Shown here piece by piece: positions 1 to 7,083 of a stretch of 11,177 nucleotides of DNA. Position 1 is the first letter of the stretch, and each line of letters begins with the position of its first letter. The notes under the pieces were generated by a model that did no database searches, had not been told where the DNA came from, and was given only the letters and a program-made list of their open reading frames with translations. Made by a program: the position numbers and the translations under genes. Origin of the DNA: CAYMEV01 sp964431655 [NCBI: uncultured bacterium] (GTDB taxonomy: Bacteria > CAYMEV01); assembly GCA_964431655.1 (NCBI GenBank), contig CAYSKJ010000105.1:1-11177 (forward strand), in the 5' to 3' direction.

Positions 1-2
1 CT

Positions 3-1130
3 TTTGCCATTATGGGCGCCATTTCTTTAATAAGATATTTTCCCCCAATGGACCCTGTGAATCATGAGTCAATACTGCAGTATGACGAAAGAGACCATAT
101 GTTTTCCAGGAATGCACTTAAATATAATGAAGAGCTGAGAGAAAGATACTATAGCCTGCATCCAGAAAAGAGGAAAGCCGATGAGGTAATTCATGCAAGA
201 AAGGAATTGGGGGAGAACGGTTCAGTCTATTATGATAAGTATTATTCGCAATCATTCCGGGCTGGATTCAGGTTTCTGTCCAGGTTGAACAAAGCAGACC
301 AGGGGCCTCAAAACGCAGAAGTCTCGGATATTTCTGTCAAGGAATTAAGAAATGCAATAATCAGTATAGCAAAAAATTACGGAGCCTATGATATAGGCTT
401 TTTAAGGCTCAAAAAACACCATTTCTACAGCCATCGCGGAAGACATGGGGATAAATGGGGAGAGCCAATTGTCCCTGAACATAAATTTGGAATAGTTATT
501 ATTATTGCAATGAACATTGATTCAATAAAAAAAGCTCCAGGCATTGAAACTATCAATGAATCTGCCCGTTCTTATGTCGAAGCTGGAAAAACAGCAGGAG
601 TAATTGCAGAATATATAAGGCTCTTCGGGTTTAGTGCAAAAGAACATACTGACGCAAATTATGATACCATACTGGTCCCCTGTGCTTCTGATGCAGGGCT
701 TGGTGAAATCGGCAGGATGGGGCTTCTCATGCATCCAGACCTGGGGCCCTGCCTCAGGATATCAATGGTAACCACATCCCTTGATCTTGAAGTGGGTGAA
801 AGCATGAGGAGAGATGAAAGCACTGCCTATTTTTGTAAAATATGCAGGAAATGCGCCATCAACTGCCCGTCAAAGTCCATATCTTATGAGAATATGCCAC
901 CAGTCAGTCGCGGTACAGCCCACTGGTCCATAGATCAGGAAAAATGCTATAGCTTCTGGAAATCCATCGGTACAGACTGTGGTTTCTGCATAAGAGTATG
1001 CCCCTATACCAAAAAAAATAATCTCTTTCACAAATTCATACGCTTTTTCATCAGGCGCAATTTTATTAACCAGCATATTGCACTGATCATGGATGATCTT
1101 CTCTATGGCAGAAAGCATAAAATTAAATGA
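3..1130 (+). CDS. Reductive dehalogenase-like corrinoid/[4Fe-4S] protein, 5' partial
   Basis: The visible part fits the reductive dehalogenase (RdhA) catalytic family, whose members bind a corrinoid and two [4Fe-4S] clusters; QueG is a distant relative. Counting from the first ATG (base 12), residues 218-250 carry the family stretch AGLGEIGRMG followed by the HPDLGPCLRIS part of the corrinoid pocket. Cluster 1 is C275-x2-C278-x2-C281-x3-C285-P and cluster 2 is C312, C323-x2-C326-x3-C330-P. The C-terminal MDDLLYG also resembles RdhA tails. The frame is open to the left edge (codons for F-A-I precede the ATG) and no ribosome site is visible there, so the true start is probably upstream. The first visible residues (FAIMGAISLIRYF) could be the end of a hydrophobic segment. 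No twin-arginine signal is visible. Substrate unknown: many such homologues are not proven dehalogenases. The VOC gene follows after 80 nt. Confidence 0.82.
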   Translation, partial: FAIMGAISLIRYFPPMDPVNHESILQYDERDHMFSRNALKYNEELRERYYSLHPEKRKADEVIHARKELGENGSVYYDKYYSQSFRAGFRFLSRLNKADQGPQNAEVSDISVKELRNAIISIAKNYGAYDIGFLRLKKHHFYSHRGRHGDKWGEPIVPEHKFGIVIIIAMNIDSIKKAPGIETINESARSYVEAGKTAGVIAEYIRLFGFSAKEHTDANYDTILVPCASDAGLGEIGRMGLLMHPDLGPCLRISMVTTSLDLEVGESMRRDESTAYFCKICRKCAINCPSKSISYENMPPVSRGTAHWSIDQEKCYSFWKSIGTDCGFCIRVCPYTKKNNLFHKFIRFFIRRNFINQHIALIMDDLLYGRKHKIK

Positions 1131-1152
1131 ATCTATTCGGGTGATTAAAAAA

Positions 1153-1187
1153 TTCAGTCAAATCGGGAAAAAAATATATACTATAAA
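1153..1187 (+). promoter_or_regulatory. Possible promoter of the VOC gene
   Basis: An AT-rich stretch holds overlapping -10-like boxes, TATACT at 1177-1182 and TATAAA at 1182-1187, ahead of a strong AAAGGAG ribosome site at 1197-1203. The only -35-like match at suitable spacing is TTCAGT (1153-1158), which is weak. Read-through from the upstream gene is equally possible. Confidence 0.3.
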
Positions 1188-1210
1188 TACAGTTTGAAAG
1201 GAGTGATGAA

Positions 1211-1606
1211 TTGAAAGGAAGCCTAAACCACATTGAGATTTATGTTAAGGATTTGAATAGGACAAGGGAATTCTGGGGATGGCTTCTGGGAGAAATGGGC
1301 TATACTAAATACCAGGAATGGGCTTGCGGTATAAGCTATTTGCATGAACCCTCCCGGATATATATAGTTTTTGTCCAGGCAGAAGAAAGATTCCTGGATA
1401 TTGAGTATCACAGGTGCCGGGCAGGACTGAACCACCTGGCATTTTACGGCGGTTCAAGGGAATTCATTGACAGGATAACAGCAAAACTGCGTAAAAGGGG
1501 GGTAAATATACTATATGAAGACAAACATCCATTTGCAGGTGGTCCTGATTACTATGCAGTATTTTTCGAGGATCCTGACAGGATGAAGGTAGAAATAACT
1601 GCCTGA
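1211..1606 (+). CDS. VOC (glyoxalase/bleomycin-resistance fold) protein
   Basis: A 131-residue protein with the paired beta-alpha-beta-beta-beta modules of the vicinal oxygen chelate superfamily. The first module opens with LNHIEIYVKDLNRTREFW (H7 a likely metal ligand); the second opens with LNHLAFYGG (H75) and ends with FFEDPDRMKVEIT (E128). H7, H75 and E128 are placed as the usual metal ligands. The superfamily includes glyoxalase I, fosfomycin-resistance enzymes, dioxygenases and epimerases; nothing in the sequence selects one. The start is TTG at 1211: AAAGGAG lies 7 nt upstream, and the nearby ATG at 1206 is out of frame and stops at once. It follows the RdhA-like gene by 80 nt and may be co-transcribed, but a role with that protein is only a guess. 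Confidence 0.85.
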   Translation: MKGSLNHIEIYVKDLNRTREFWGWLLGEMGYTKYQEWACGISYLHEPSRIYIVFVQAEERFLDIEYHRCRAGLNHLAFYGGSREFIDRITAKLRKRGVNILYEDKHPFAGGPDYYAVFFEDPDRMKVEITA

Positions 1607-1787
1607 GTACAGACTTCCGCTCTTAACAATTAAAAATATTTCTTCTTTCTTCTCCTGTTTAATTGGAATTTTGCTTATTAATTACCGTTTTTTGTTGATA
1701 ATTGCCATACCAGGTATAGGATTTCAGAGCACTTTAACATGGACGAATAAAATTTAATTTCATATTTGGATACCAGAGGAGATAATT

Positions 1788-2003
1788 TTGGATAAAACGT
1801 CTATGGAGTCAAAAATTGAGGCTCTTTTCAGAAGGCAGGCAGGGAATGACAGTAGGGTCAGGAATGCCTATCTCCTTGTGCATTCAGATAAATCAGGGAT
1901 CCATTTAAATATTGCTGAAGGAGCTGACACTCATCCTGGTCAGCCTAATCATATGGCAAGTGTGGGAAAATTATTCACTGCCTGCATTATCGCAATAAAT
2001 TGA
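1788..2003 (+). pseudogene. Serine hydrolase (beta-lactamase/DD-peptidase fold), N-terminal remnant
   Basis: This 71-residue frame starts at TTG 1788 behind a good AGAGGAGA ribosome site (from 1775) and reads as the N-terminus of a class C beta-lactamase-related serine hydrolase. An alpha helix is followed by a strand (NAYLLVHSDKSG) and then MASVGKLFTACIIAI, in which S58-V-G-K61 is the SxxK nucleophile motif. Family members run to roughly 300 residues or more. Here the frame ends with tandem stops (TGA TAG) just after the motif. A shift into the next frame gives a short KLIGKSF-like continuation that resembles the expected helix end, but it stops within about 11 codons and nothing later looks like the remaining domain. 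I see no tyrosine or KTG motif downstream. Most likely a frameshifted and truncated gene whose rest was lost or replaced. Confidence 0.7.
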
Positions 2004-2129
2004 TAGGAAAATCATTTTTTGTCTTTAGATGATTGATTATCAGTCTTATCAGGGTTTTTATTCTGCTCAGACATACGACCCTCAGATTTTGATATTATGC
2101 TTGATAATACGGAAATTTAATTTTCCTGA

Positions 2130-2240
2130 AAGCATAAAATACATCCGGTTTTTGCGACAATTCACATTAGAACCGGCAACGACAGGTGATACGGCTGATT
2201 CGACGCCGCGGCTCCACCCCCATGGGGGTGGAGTGTTACT
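2130..2240 (+). mobile_element. Possible IS605-family (TnpB-type) 3' end remnant
   Basis: The core is a perfect palindrome at 2212-2233 in the context GG-CTCCACCCCC-ATGGGGGTGGAG-TGTTAC. IS605/IS1341-type elements commonly end in a G/C-rich hairpin just after tnpB, followed by a short conserved G-T-x-x-T-x-A-C-like tail, and this matches that layout. Upstream, one plus frame reads EPATTGDTADSTPRL, which has the flavour of a decayed TnpB C-terminal tail (usually Thr/Pro/Gly rich, ending near a xGxPRL-type motif). No TnpB catalytic region, zinc finger or left end is visible, so only a scar would remain. The left boundary given is arbitrary. The alternative is a plain bidirectional hairpin or terminator. 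Confidence 0.38.
2212..2233. repeat. Perfect 22-bp palindrome
   Basis: CTCCACCCCC, then AT, then GGGGGTGGAG-type symmetry: every base pairs with its partner about the centre at 2222/2223. Its G/C content stands out from the AT-rich surroundings. It is followed by TGTTACTTTTTC, so it could also act as a rho-independent terminator on the plus strand. Only one copy is present, so it is not part of a CRISPR array. Confidence 0.9.
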
Positions 2241-2412
2241 TTTTCTTCCTCTTCTGAACATAAAATATAGCCTTCTTCTTTTTAAATTTAAGCTAATTTT
2301 GTGTCCAAGATAATTGGTGGCAGTATAATTCTTCCTTAAACTGCTAATCTGTGATCCATTTTAGGAAAAAACGATCCTGTCTTCTTGCCTATTAATTTTA
2401 AGTTCTGCTTTT

Positions 2413-2440
2413 CCTGTCTGATCAGGCAGGATTATTTTGT
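2413..2440 (+). terminator. Possible weak hairpin terminator
   Basis: CCTGTC and GGCAGG pair around a TGATCA loop (18-base near-palindrome, one G-T pair), followed by ATTATTTTG. The T tract is short and interrupted. If functional it would stop plus-strand transcription before the arsenic operon. Confidence 0.3.
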
Positions 2441-2718
2441 CGCAGTTAGCGGCCGAACATCCTCAGGTAGGTCTGGCTATGAGCAGCTTAAGAGTTCATC
2501 CCCCACATTCTTTATCTCAAAGATGTGTATTATAAAGGGCTGATATTTGAATTATTCATAGACGACCTTCTCACTTGCAACATGAGGTTTTGGCTGTGAA
2601 TACGCCAGGTGACAAAATTGAAGTATTAGGGTTATAAAAAGCAACTTCTTCATTTTTTAAGACCCCGTCCTGATATTGGAATATAACTTTATTAATACAA
2701 AGGCCTGTAAGAAAAAAA

Positions 2719-2952
2719 TCAGTTCTTTAAGAAATTCTTTATCTCAGCTGGGCTTAATACCTTTCCAGAAGAAACTACCTTTTCGTTAATTACCAGTGAC
2801 GGGGTCATCATTACACCATACTCGGTAATATCGCTTATCTTCGTAACCTTTGTGATATTTGCATCAAGACCCATTTCTTCTAATGCCTTCCTGGTATTTG
2901 CCTCAAGTGTCCTGCACTTTGGACATCCGCTTCCCAGTATTTTGATATCCAT
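2719..2952 (-). CDS. Small thioredoxin-fold redox protein (MTH895/TM0996 type)
   Basis: A 77-residue stand-alone thioredoxin-like protein of the small redox-active disulfide class (Thioredoxin_3-like). The dithiol active site C10-P-K-C13 sits at the end of strand 1 (MDIKILGSG), and MMTPSLVI carries the cis-proline (P51) expected opposite it. Its length matches the short archaeal and bacterial members rather than the ~105-residue classical thioredoxin. It is last in the arsR-arsP-arsC operon: its ATG overlaps the arsC stop by one base (TAATG), with AAAGGAG placed inside the arsC end. A natural reading is that it supplies electrons to ArsC or serves the adjacent permease; this is inferred from position. 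No convincing intrinsic terminator follows, although a run of seven T lies just after the stop. Confidence 0.88.
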   Translation of the reverse strand: MDIKILGSGCPKCRTLEANTRKALEEMGLDANITKVTKISDITEYGVMMTPSLVINEKVVSSGKVLSPAEIKNFLKN

Positions 2953-3383
2953 TATTCTTCTCCTTTCTGTTTTATAAATTCAATTATTTTATTGAGAATC
3001 ATATCTCTGATTTTCCTTGTCTTAGCCAAATTTTCCTCATATGAGCCTTCAATGGCAGAGGGGTCAGGGAACTGCCAGTGAAGTCTTTCTGTTTCTCCCG
3101 GAAATATGGGACATTGCTCGGCTGCCTCAGGATCACAGACAGCAATAACACAGTCATATTTTTTGCCTTTTTCAATCATATCTGATATGCCTTTTACACT
3201 GTTGCCTGATATATCATATCCAATCTCAGCCATAGCCTTAACAGCCATGGGATTGAGCATTCCAGGCTCCAATCCTGCACTTTCAGCGATGAACCTGTCT
3301 GAAAGCCGGTTTAGAAAGGCTTCAGCCATCTGGCTTCTGGCTGAATTATGTATGCAAATGAATAATACACTTTTCCTGTCCAT
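2952..3383 (-). CDS. arsC: Thioredoxin-coupled arsenate reductase (LMW-PTPase fold)
   Basis: Reduces arsenate to arsenite in the cytoplasm by a cysteine relay. The low-molecular-weight phosphatase P-loop is C10-IHNSA-R16-S near the N-terminus, and the general-acid Asp is D107 in QFPDPSA. Two further cysteines, C83 (IAVCDP) and C91 (EQCP), fall where the Bacillus/Staphylococcus thioredoxin-linked ArsC has its second and third redox cysteines. This separates it from plain tyrosine phosphatases, which lack that pair. The spacing between them is 8 rather than the 7 I recall for the Bacillus enzyme. Length (143) is normal. The ATG at 3383 has a strong AAGGAGG site, 17 nt after the permease gene, and the downstream gene encodes a thioredoxin-fold protein that could be its reductant. 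A redox-coupled phosphatase is the only serious alternative. Confidence 0.92.
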   Translation of the reverse strand: MDRKSVLFICIHNSARSQMAEAFLNRLSDRFIAESAGLEPGMLNPMAVKAMAEIGYDISGNSVKGISDMIEKGKKYDCVIAVCDPEAAEQCPIFPGETERLHWQFPDPSAIEGSYEENLAKTRKIRDMILNKIIEFIKQKGEE

Positions 3384-3400
3384 TTAATTCCTCCTTGGGC

Positions 3401-4570
3401 CTATGGAAACAGAATCCCGTAAAGCATGCCGATGGATGTTGACATGATTACTACAAGAGTTATATATACAGCAGTTTTTTTTGTACCTATCATACTTCTT
3501 ATGGCAAGCATGCTGGGAAGTGACAGGGCAGGTCCGGCTAATAGCAGAGCAAGCGCAGGGCCCTTGCCCATACCGCTCCCTAAAAGACCCTGCAGTATGG
3601 GTATTTCAGTCAGAGTTGCAAAGTACATAAAAGCCCCCGCAATTGATGCAAAAAAGTTTGAAAAAACACTGTTTCCCCCGACAAGACCGGTTACCCAACT
3701 TGAGGGTATAATGCCTTCCTGGCCTGGCCTTCCAAGGAAAAAACCTGCCAAAAGTACCCCTATAAAAAGAAGAGGCATTATCTGAAGAGAAAACTCATAA
3801 GTGGAGACTGTCCAGAGCTTGAGTTCATCTCTCCTGAACCAGAGCACAATCATAATGAAGAGCAGGATCATAAAAAAGCCTGTAATATAGAACTTAAGGT
3901 TGTATATCGTATTCCATATGTCCATACTCTCATCCCTGCCCCAGTTCATGAATACCAGGATCCCCACCATTGAGAAGATATAAAGCGCAGTCTGGAAAAG
4001 TGTCCGCCCGGATTCTTCGTTTTCCGGTATCATAAGCTCAAGGTTTTTGTTTCTGTGTATTTCTTCTTTTATAAATATAAAATGCATTGCCAGACCAATG
4101 ATTACTGAGAATATTACAGCGCCTGCAGCCCTGGCAACACCCATTTCAAACCCTAAAACCCTTGCAGTAAGAATAATTGCTAATATGTTTATTGCCGGGC
4201 CTGAATACAGAAAGGCAATTGCAGGACCAAGTCCCGCTCCTCTTTTGTATATGCCCCCGAATAGAGGCAGTACCGTACAGCTGCACACAGCAAGGACAGC
4301 CCCTGAGACAGAAGCGACTCCATAGCTTAATACCTTGCTGGCATTGGCTCCGAGGTACTTCAGGACTGCACCCTGGCTGATAAAGTTGCTAATGGCACCT
4401 GCGATGAAAAATGCAGGTATCAGGCATAAAAGGACATGTTCCCTTGCATATTCCTGAAGCATCATAAGGGATTCCATCAGAGGGCCCGGCAAGGATATAT
4501 TCTCAAAGGGGAAAAAGTAAAAGAATAAAAATACTATAACAATAAGAAGAAATTTATATTTTTTTACCAT
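3401..4570 (-). CDS. arsP: ArsP-family permease (arsenical or metal efflux)
   Basis: A 389-residue integral membrane protein of the DUF318/ArsP permease family. The N-terminus has a hydrophobic anchor (residues 6-20). The family signature lies at about 94-129: AVC96SC98TVLPLFGGIYKRG, then SGPAINI. A related second half-repeat occurs near 310-355 (NFFASIAGAFMYFATLTEIP, then GPALALLLAGPALS). Characterised ArsP proteins export trivalent methylarsenicals, and relatives have been linked to copper/zinc or other efflux, so the exact substrate is uncertain. The gene begins 3 nt after arsR, with its AAAGGAG site inside the last arsR codons, and precedes arsC. No ArsB or Acr3 arsenite pump is present in the window, so this protein may have to export the arsenite that ArsC makes. 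Confidence 0.85.
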   Translation of the reverse strand: MVKKYKFLLIVIVFLFFYFFPFENISLPGPLMESLMMLQEYAREHVLLCLIPAFFIAGAISNFISQGAVLKYLGANASKVLSYGVASVSGAVLAVCSCTVLPLFGGIYKRGAGLGPAIAFLYSGPAINILAIILTARVLGFEMGVARAAGAVIFSVIIGLAMHFIFIKEEIHRNKNLELMIPENEESGRTLFQTALYIFSMVGILVFMNWGRDESMDIWNTIYNLKFYITGFFMILLFIMIVLWFRRDELKLWTVSTYEFSLQIMPLLFIGVLLAGFFLGRPGQEGIIPSSWVTGLVGGNSVFSNFFASIAGAFMYFATLTEIPILQGLLGSGMGKGPALALLLAGPALSLPSMLAIRSMIGTKKTAVYITLVVIMSTSIGMLYGILFP

Positions 4571-4573
4571 TAT

Positions 4574-4930
4574 TTACTCCTTTTTCTCAGTGCAGTTCTT
4601 TCTGATTGAATTTAAGGTGACTCTTTTTTTTAGGTTGTTTATATCCCTGGCAGAAGATGGAATTGTATCAACGGCATCCAGTATATTTTTTGTAAAAACT
4701 GTACTATCCCAGCAGATTGAGAAAAAGATAAACCTGCCGTCCCTTCTTTCCTGTACAAGCCCTGCATTGTTAAGCTCCTTCATATGCCTGGATACAGAAT
4801 ATTCCGGAATCCTTAGAGAATCAGAGATTTCGCACACGCAAAGCTCATGTTTTGCATGGAGAAGGATCTTCAATATCCTCAATCTTGTCTCATCACCCAG
4901 GGCCTTAAATGCTTTTGTATATTTTTTCAT
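4574..4930 (-). CDS. arsR: ArsR/SmtB-family arsenic-sensing repressor
   Basis: A 118-residue winged-helix repressor, first gene of the operon. AFKALGDETRLRILKIL is the usual family opening. ELC31VC33EI matches the cysteine pair in helix 3 that binds As(III) in the classical ArsR group. The recognition helix is IPEYSVSRHMKELNNAGLV (41-59) and the wing is ERRDGRFIFFSI (61-72). C73 and C113 are extra cysteines that could add a third thiol ligand. The tail beyond residue 85 is charged and slightly long. I see no good ribosome site before the ATG at 4930, but the start agrees with the family, so translation may be weak or from a short leader. It should repress its own operon through the dyad just upstream and release it on binding arsenite. 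Confidence 0.92.
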   Translation of the reverse strand: MKKYTKAFKALGDETRLRILKILLHAKHELCVCEISDSLRIPEYSVSRHMKELNNAGLVQERRDGRFIFFSICWDSTVFTKNILDAVDTIPSSARDINNLKKRVTLNSIRKNCTEKKE

Positions 4931-4961
4931 ATTAAATAATTACGGGCAAAATTAATTTACT

Positions 4962-4987
4962 GTTGCATACTTGCGCAACTATGTCAA
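4962..4987 (-). promoter_or_regulatory. Candidate arsR promoter -35 and operator
   Basis: On the minus strand a perfect TTGACA box (4982-4987) is followed directly by GTTGCGCAAGTATGCAAC (4962-4979), which has 5-base inverted arms (GTTGC/GCAAC) and contains the palindrome TTGCGCAA. This places a dyad in the -35/-10 spacer, a usual place for an ArsR-type operator. The -10 box is poor at normal spacing. It lies 32 bases upstream of the arsR ATG. Confidence 0.45.
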
Positions 4988-5052
4988 TAAAATAATAAAT
5001 GAAAAACTGAAACCCTGCAGGAAGATTTCTTTTCAAACGAATAATTTAGAAA

Positions 5053-5754
5053 TTATGCGCTCCATACCATGTAGATTCCAGCCAGTATCAATAATAGACC
5101 GCATATTTTCCTAAGAATTACAGCACCTTTTGATTTCTCTGTCCAGTTCAGGTAATGCTGGACAACTTCTGTGAAGGTACCTGCAATTACGATTACAGAA
5201 CAGTGTCCTATTCCGTAGCTCAGCATCAGCAGACCGGCAAAAACGGCCTGTGTTGCAGCTATCTTCAGCGCAACGGTAAGTACAGGCGCCATATAGGCAA
5301 AAGTGCAGGGGCCAAGCGCAATGCCGTATAGAAGGCCAAGCAGGAAGGCTGCCATCATACCCTTTTTTCTGAACCTGGGCTGTCCTATATTTCCCAGTAA
5401 TGGGAGAGGGATTACATCCATCAGGTGTAATCCGATTATTATGAGAATCAATGCAACAAAATAATTTCCAATGACGCCGACATCCCCCATCATCCTTCCC
5501 ATTGCTGCTGTAATGACCCCTACCAGGCCTATGGTAATGAGAATCCCGAGTGAAAACAGAAATGAAATCTTAAACGCCCTTTTTGTTGTAATCTTTCCCT
5601 GACCGTCAATAAATCCCACAATAAGAGGGATAGTAGCCAGATGGCAGGGGCTTAGTATTATGCTAAGGATACCCCATATAAATGCAGCAAACAGGGAAAC
5701 CTCAGGTGTTGAGTTCATTGCTGAAGAAAGCCATGAAAACAGAGATTCTATCAT
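5053..5754 (-). CDS. ccdA: CcdA-type thiol:disulfide electron carrier
   Basis: A 233-residue polytopic membrane protein of the CcdA/DsbD-beta family, which moves electrons from cytoplasmic thioredoxin across the membrane to external thioredoxin-like proteins. The two redox cysteines are seen in their usual helices: LSPC37HLATIPLIVGF in the first helix and ALGPC150TFAYMAPVL in the fourth. About six hydrophobic segments are visible (roughly 20-48, 62-84, 95-112, 133-155, 166-192, 213-231), the normal count. C185 and C218 are additional. Its ATG overlaps the stop of the upstream SurA/thioredoxin fusion by 4 nt (ATGA) without a clear ribosome site, so it is translationally coupled and most likely reduces that protein's CIPC site. 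The start 16 residues ahead of the first helix fits the family. Confidence 0.93.
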   Translation of the reverse strand: MIESLFSWLSSAMNSTPEVSLFAAFIWGILSIILSPCHLATIPLIVGFIDGQGKITTKRAFKISFLFSLGILITIGLVGVITAAMGRMMGDVGVIGNYFVALILIIIGLHLMDVIPLPLLGNIGQPRFRKKGMMAAFLLGLLYGIALGPCTFAYMAPVLTVALKIAATQAVFAGLLMLSYGIGHCSVIVIAGTFTEVVQHYLNWTEKSKGAVILRKICGLLLILAGIYMVWSA

Positions 5755-6857
5755 AGCTCGGTTCCGGTTTCTTTGAGTTTTTTCAGGATATCTTCCTTAG
5801 ACATGAAGCCTTCATGCCTGAAGTACTGCTTCCCATTCTGATCAAAGAATATCTGTGTGGGGATTACCCTGACACGGTATTCATTAGCAATGTACCTGTA
5901 ATCCGAGATCTCCAAAAGCAGGATATTTGCTTTCCCTTCAAGTTCTTTTCCAAGCTGTTCAAATATTGGCTTCATCATTTTACATGGTATGCATGAGCTG
6001 GATCCAATATCAAGAACTGTCACCATTCCGTTTGCCAAAGCCTCTGAAAGTGGATTTTTCGGTTTCATGGCAATCTGTTCATTTATCCACTTTTCGTTTA
6101 ATTTAACATCAGCATTATACCTTAATTCAGTGATATATTGTTCAATATAGTCAGCCTTTTTCTGCTGAAGAAGATAATTACGTATATCATTTTCAACCTG
6201 TTCAAAGGATGCGCCCTTCATATTGCTCTTATTCTCCTCATAAAACTGTTCTATCTCCTGGCGATCAATATCTATGTTGCTAACAATCTGCATTATAAGC
6301 TTATTTACCGCCTGGTCCATATGCTGTGCTCTTTCATTTTCAGAAAGACCTGATGTATGGCCTTCTGACTCGGCTTTCTGATAAAGCAGCTCCTTTGTGA
6401 TTATCTGTTCAAGGAATCCGTCCATATTATCCTTATACATATCCCTGTATTGAGGCGGGAGTTTGCTGAATGCTTCCTCCAGATCAGATTTGCTGATATT
6501 ATGGAAATTGACTGTCGCAAGGATATTGCCTTCAGCCTTTTTAACTGATGAGGGACTAAGATCAGGATCAGATGTCTGTACTTCTATATCTGGTTCAGAG
6601 GGGCTGACGATGCTTTTCTCTGGTACTTCCGGCTGTAAATTCGTCTGATCATCATCAGTATCTAATTGAGTATCTTCCCCCTGAATATCGCCTGAGTCTG
6701 CAGGTTCGTCCATATTAAGCATAAGAAGCTTATCTGTTGCACTTACAGTAAAGGTCTCCTTATAGGTTTCTTTAACCGGGATATTCTTAAAGATTATAAT
6801 TACTGCAATAATAACAGCAAGGCCTGCTATTATCAGGATTCTTAGTCCTTTTTTCAT
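5751..6857 (-). CDS. Membrane-anchored SurA-like/thioredoxin fusion protein
   Basis: A 368-residue protein with an unusual domain order. Residues 6-24 form a membrane anchor after two lysines, and 40-108 are an acidic, Pro/Ser-rich linker. Residues 110-255 are helical and resemble the SurA N-terminal chaperone domain (ILATVNFHNISKSDLEEAF, then FLEQIITKELLYQKAESEG). The C-terminal 270-368 is a thioredoxin domain with C289-I-P-C292, the YRVRVIPTQIFF cis-proline (P333) and a final helix. There is no parvulin (PpiC) domain, which often follows SurA_N. With ccdA overlapping downstream, it probably acts outside the membrane as a reduced thioredoxin tethered to a client-binding chaperone arm. The ATG at 6857 follows a strong GGAGG site. 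A TATAAT box on the minus strand (6979-6984) may belong to its promoter, but without a good -35. Confidence 0.85.
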   Translation of the reverse strand: MKKGLRILIIAGLAVIIAVIIIFKNIPVKETYKETFTVSATDKLLMLNMDEPADSGDIQGEDTQLDTDDDQTNLQPEVPEKSIVSPSEPDIEVQTSDPDLSPSSVKKAEGNILATVNFHNISKSDLEEAFSKLPPQYRDMYKDNMDGFLEQIITKELLYQKAESEGHTSGLSENERAQHMDQAVNKLIMQIVSNIDIDRQEIEQFYEENKSNMKGASFEQVENDIRNYLLQQKKADYIEQYITELRYNADVKLNEKWINEQIAMKPKNPLSEALANGMVTVLDIGSSSCIPCKMMKPIFEQLGKELEGKANILLLEISDYRYIANEYRVRVIPTQIFFDQNGKQYFRHEGFMSKEDILKKLKETGTEL

Positions 6858-7083
6858 ACAAAAACCTCCAGAATAATATTGTAGTCCTCATAAAACAAAT
6901 ATGTTCTTTTTCATGTTTCACTCTAATCAGGTTGTAACACTCCTGCAAAACAAGGCAAAATATATGCTTTTAGAAATAATTATATCTGTTTGTCCTATAC
7001 TTTTATGATAATATAAAGATGGTATCAGAAATAAAGGCACTGTCATGAATGATATCCAGGATTTTAAGGTTCTTATTGACATA

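Larger units (their letters stand above)
2004..2718. other. Gene-poor, decayed intergenic stretch
   Basis: About 715 bases without a convincing gene. The frame from 2029 to 2313 (94 codons) has no ribosome site and reads as low-complexity hydrophobic sequence before the palindrome. I see an IS605-like end near 2212-2233, a small hairpin at 2413-2430, and nothing recognisable from about 2440 to 2718. It separates the plus-strand genes from the convergent arsenic operon, so transcription from both sides ends here. Confidence 0.6.

Noticed and set aside
2212-2233. Palindrome as a CRISPR repeat
   Set aside because: Only one copy, no spaced repeats on either side.
2029-2313. 94-codon plus-strand frame after the serine hydrolase stump
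   Set aside because: No ribosome site, low-complexity hydrophobic composition and it runs through the palindrome; at most a decayed transposon tail.
3106-3387. Plus-strand frame opposite arsC, and similar frames opposite arsP and arsR
   Set aside because: They lie entirely antisense to well-supported genes and show no family features.
7076-7081. Perfect TTGACA on the plus strand
   Set aside because: It points into the antisense of the MauE-like gene with no -10 and no plus-strand gene to serve.
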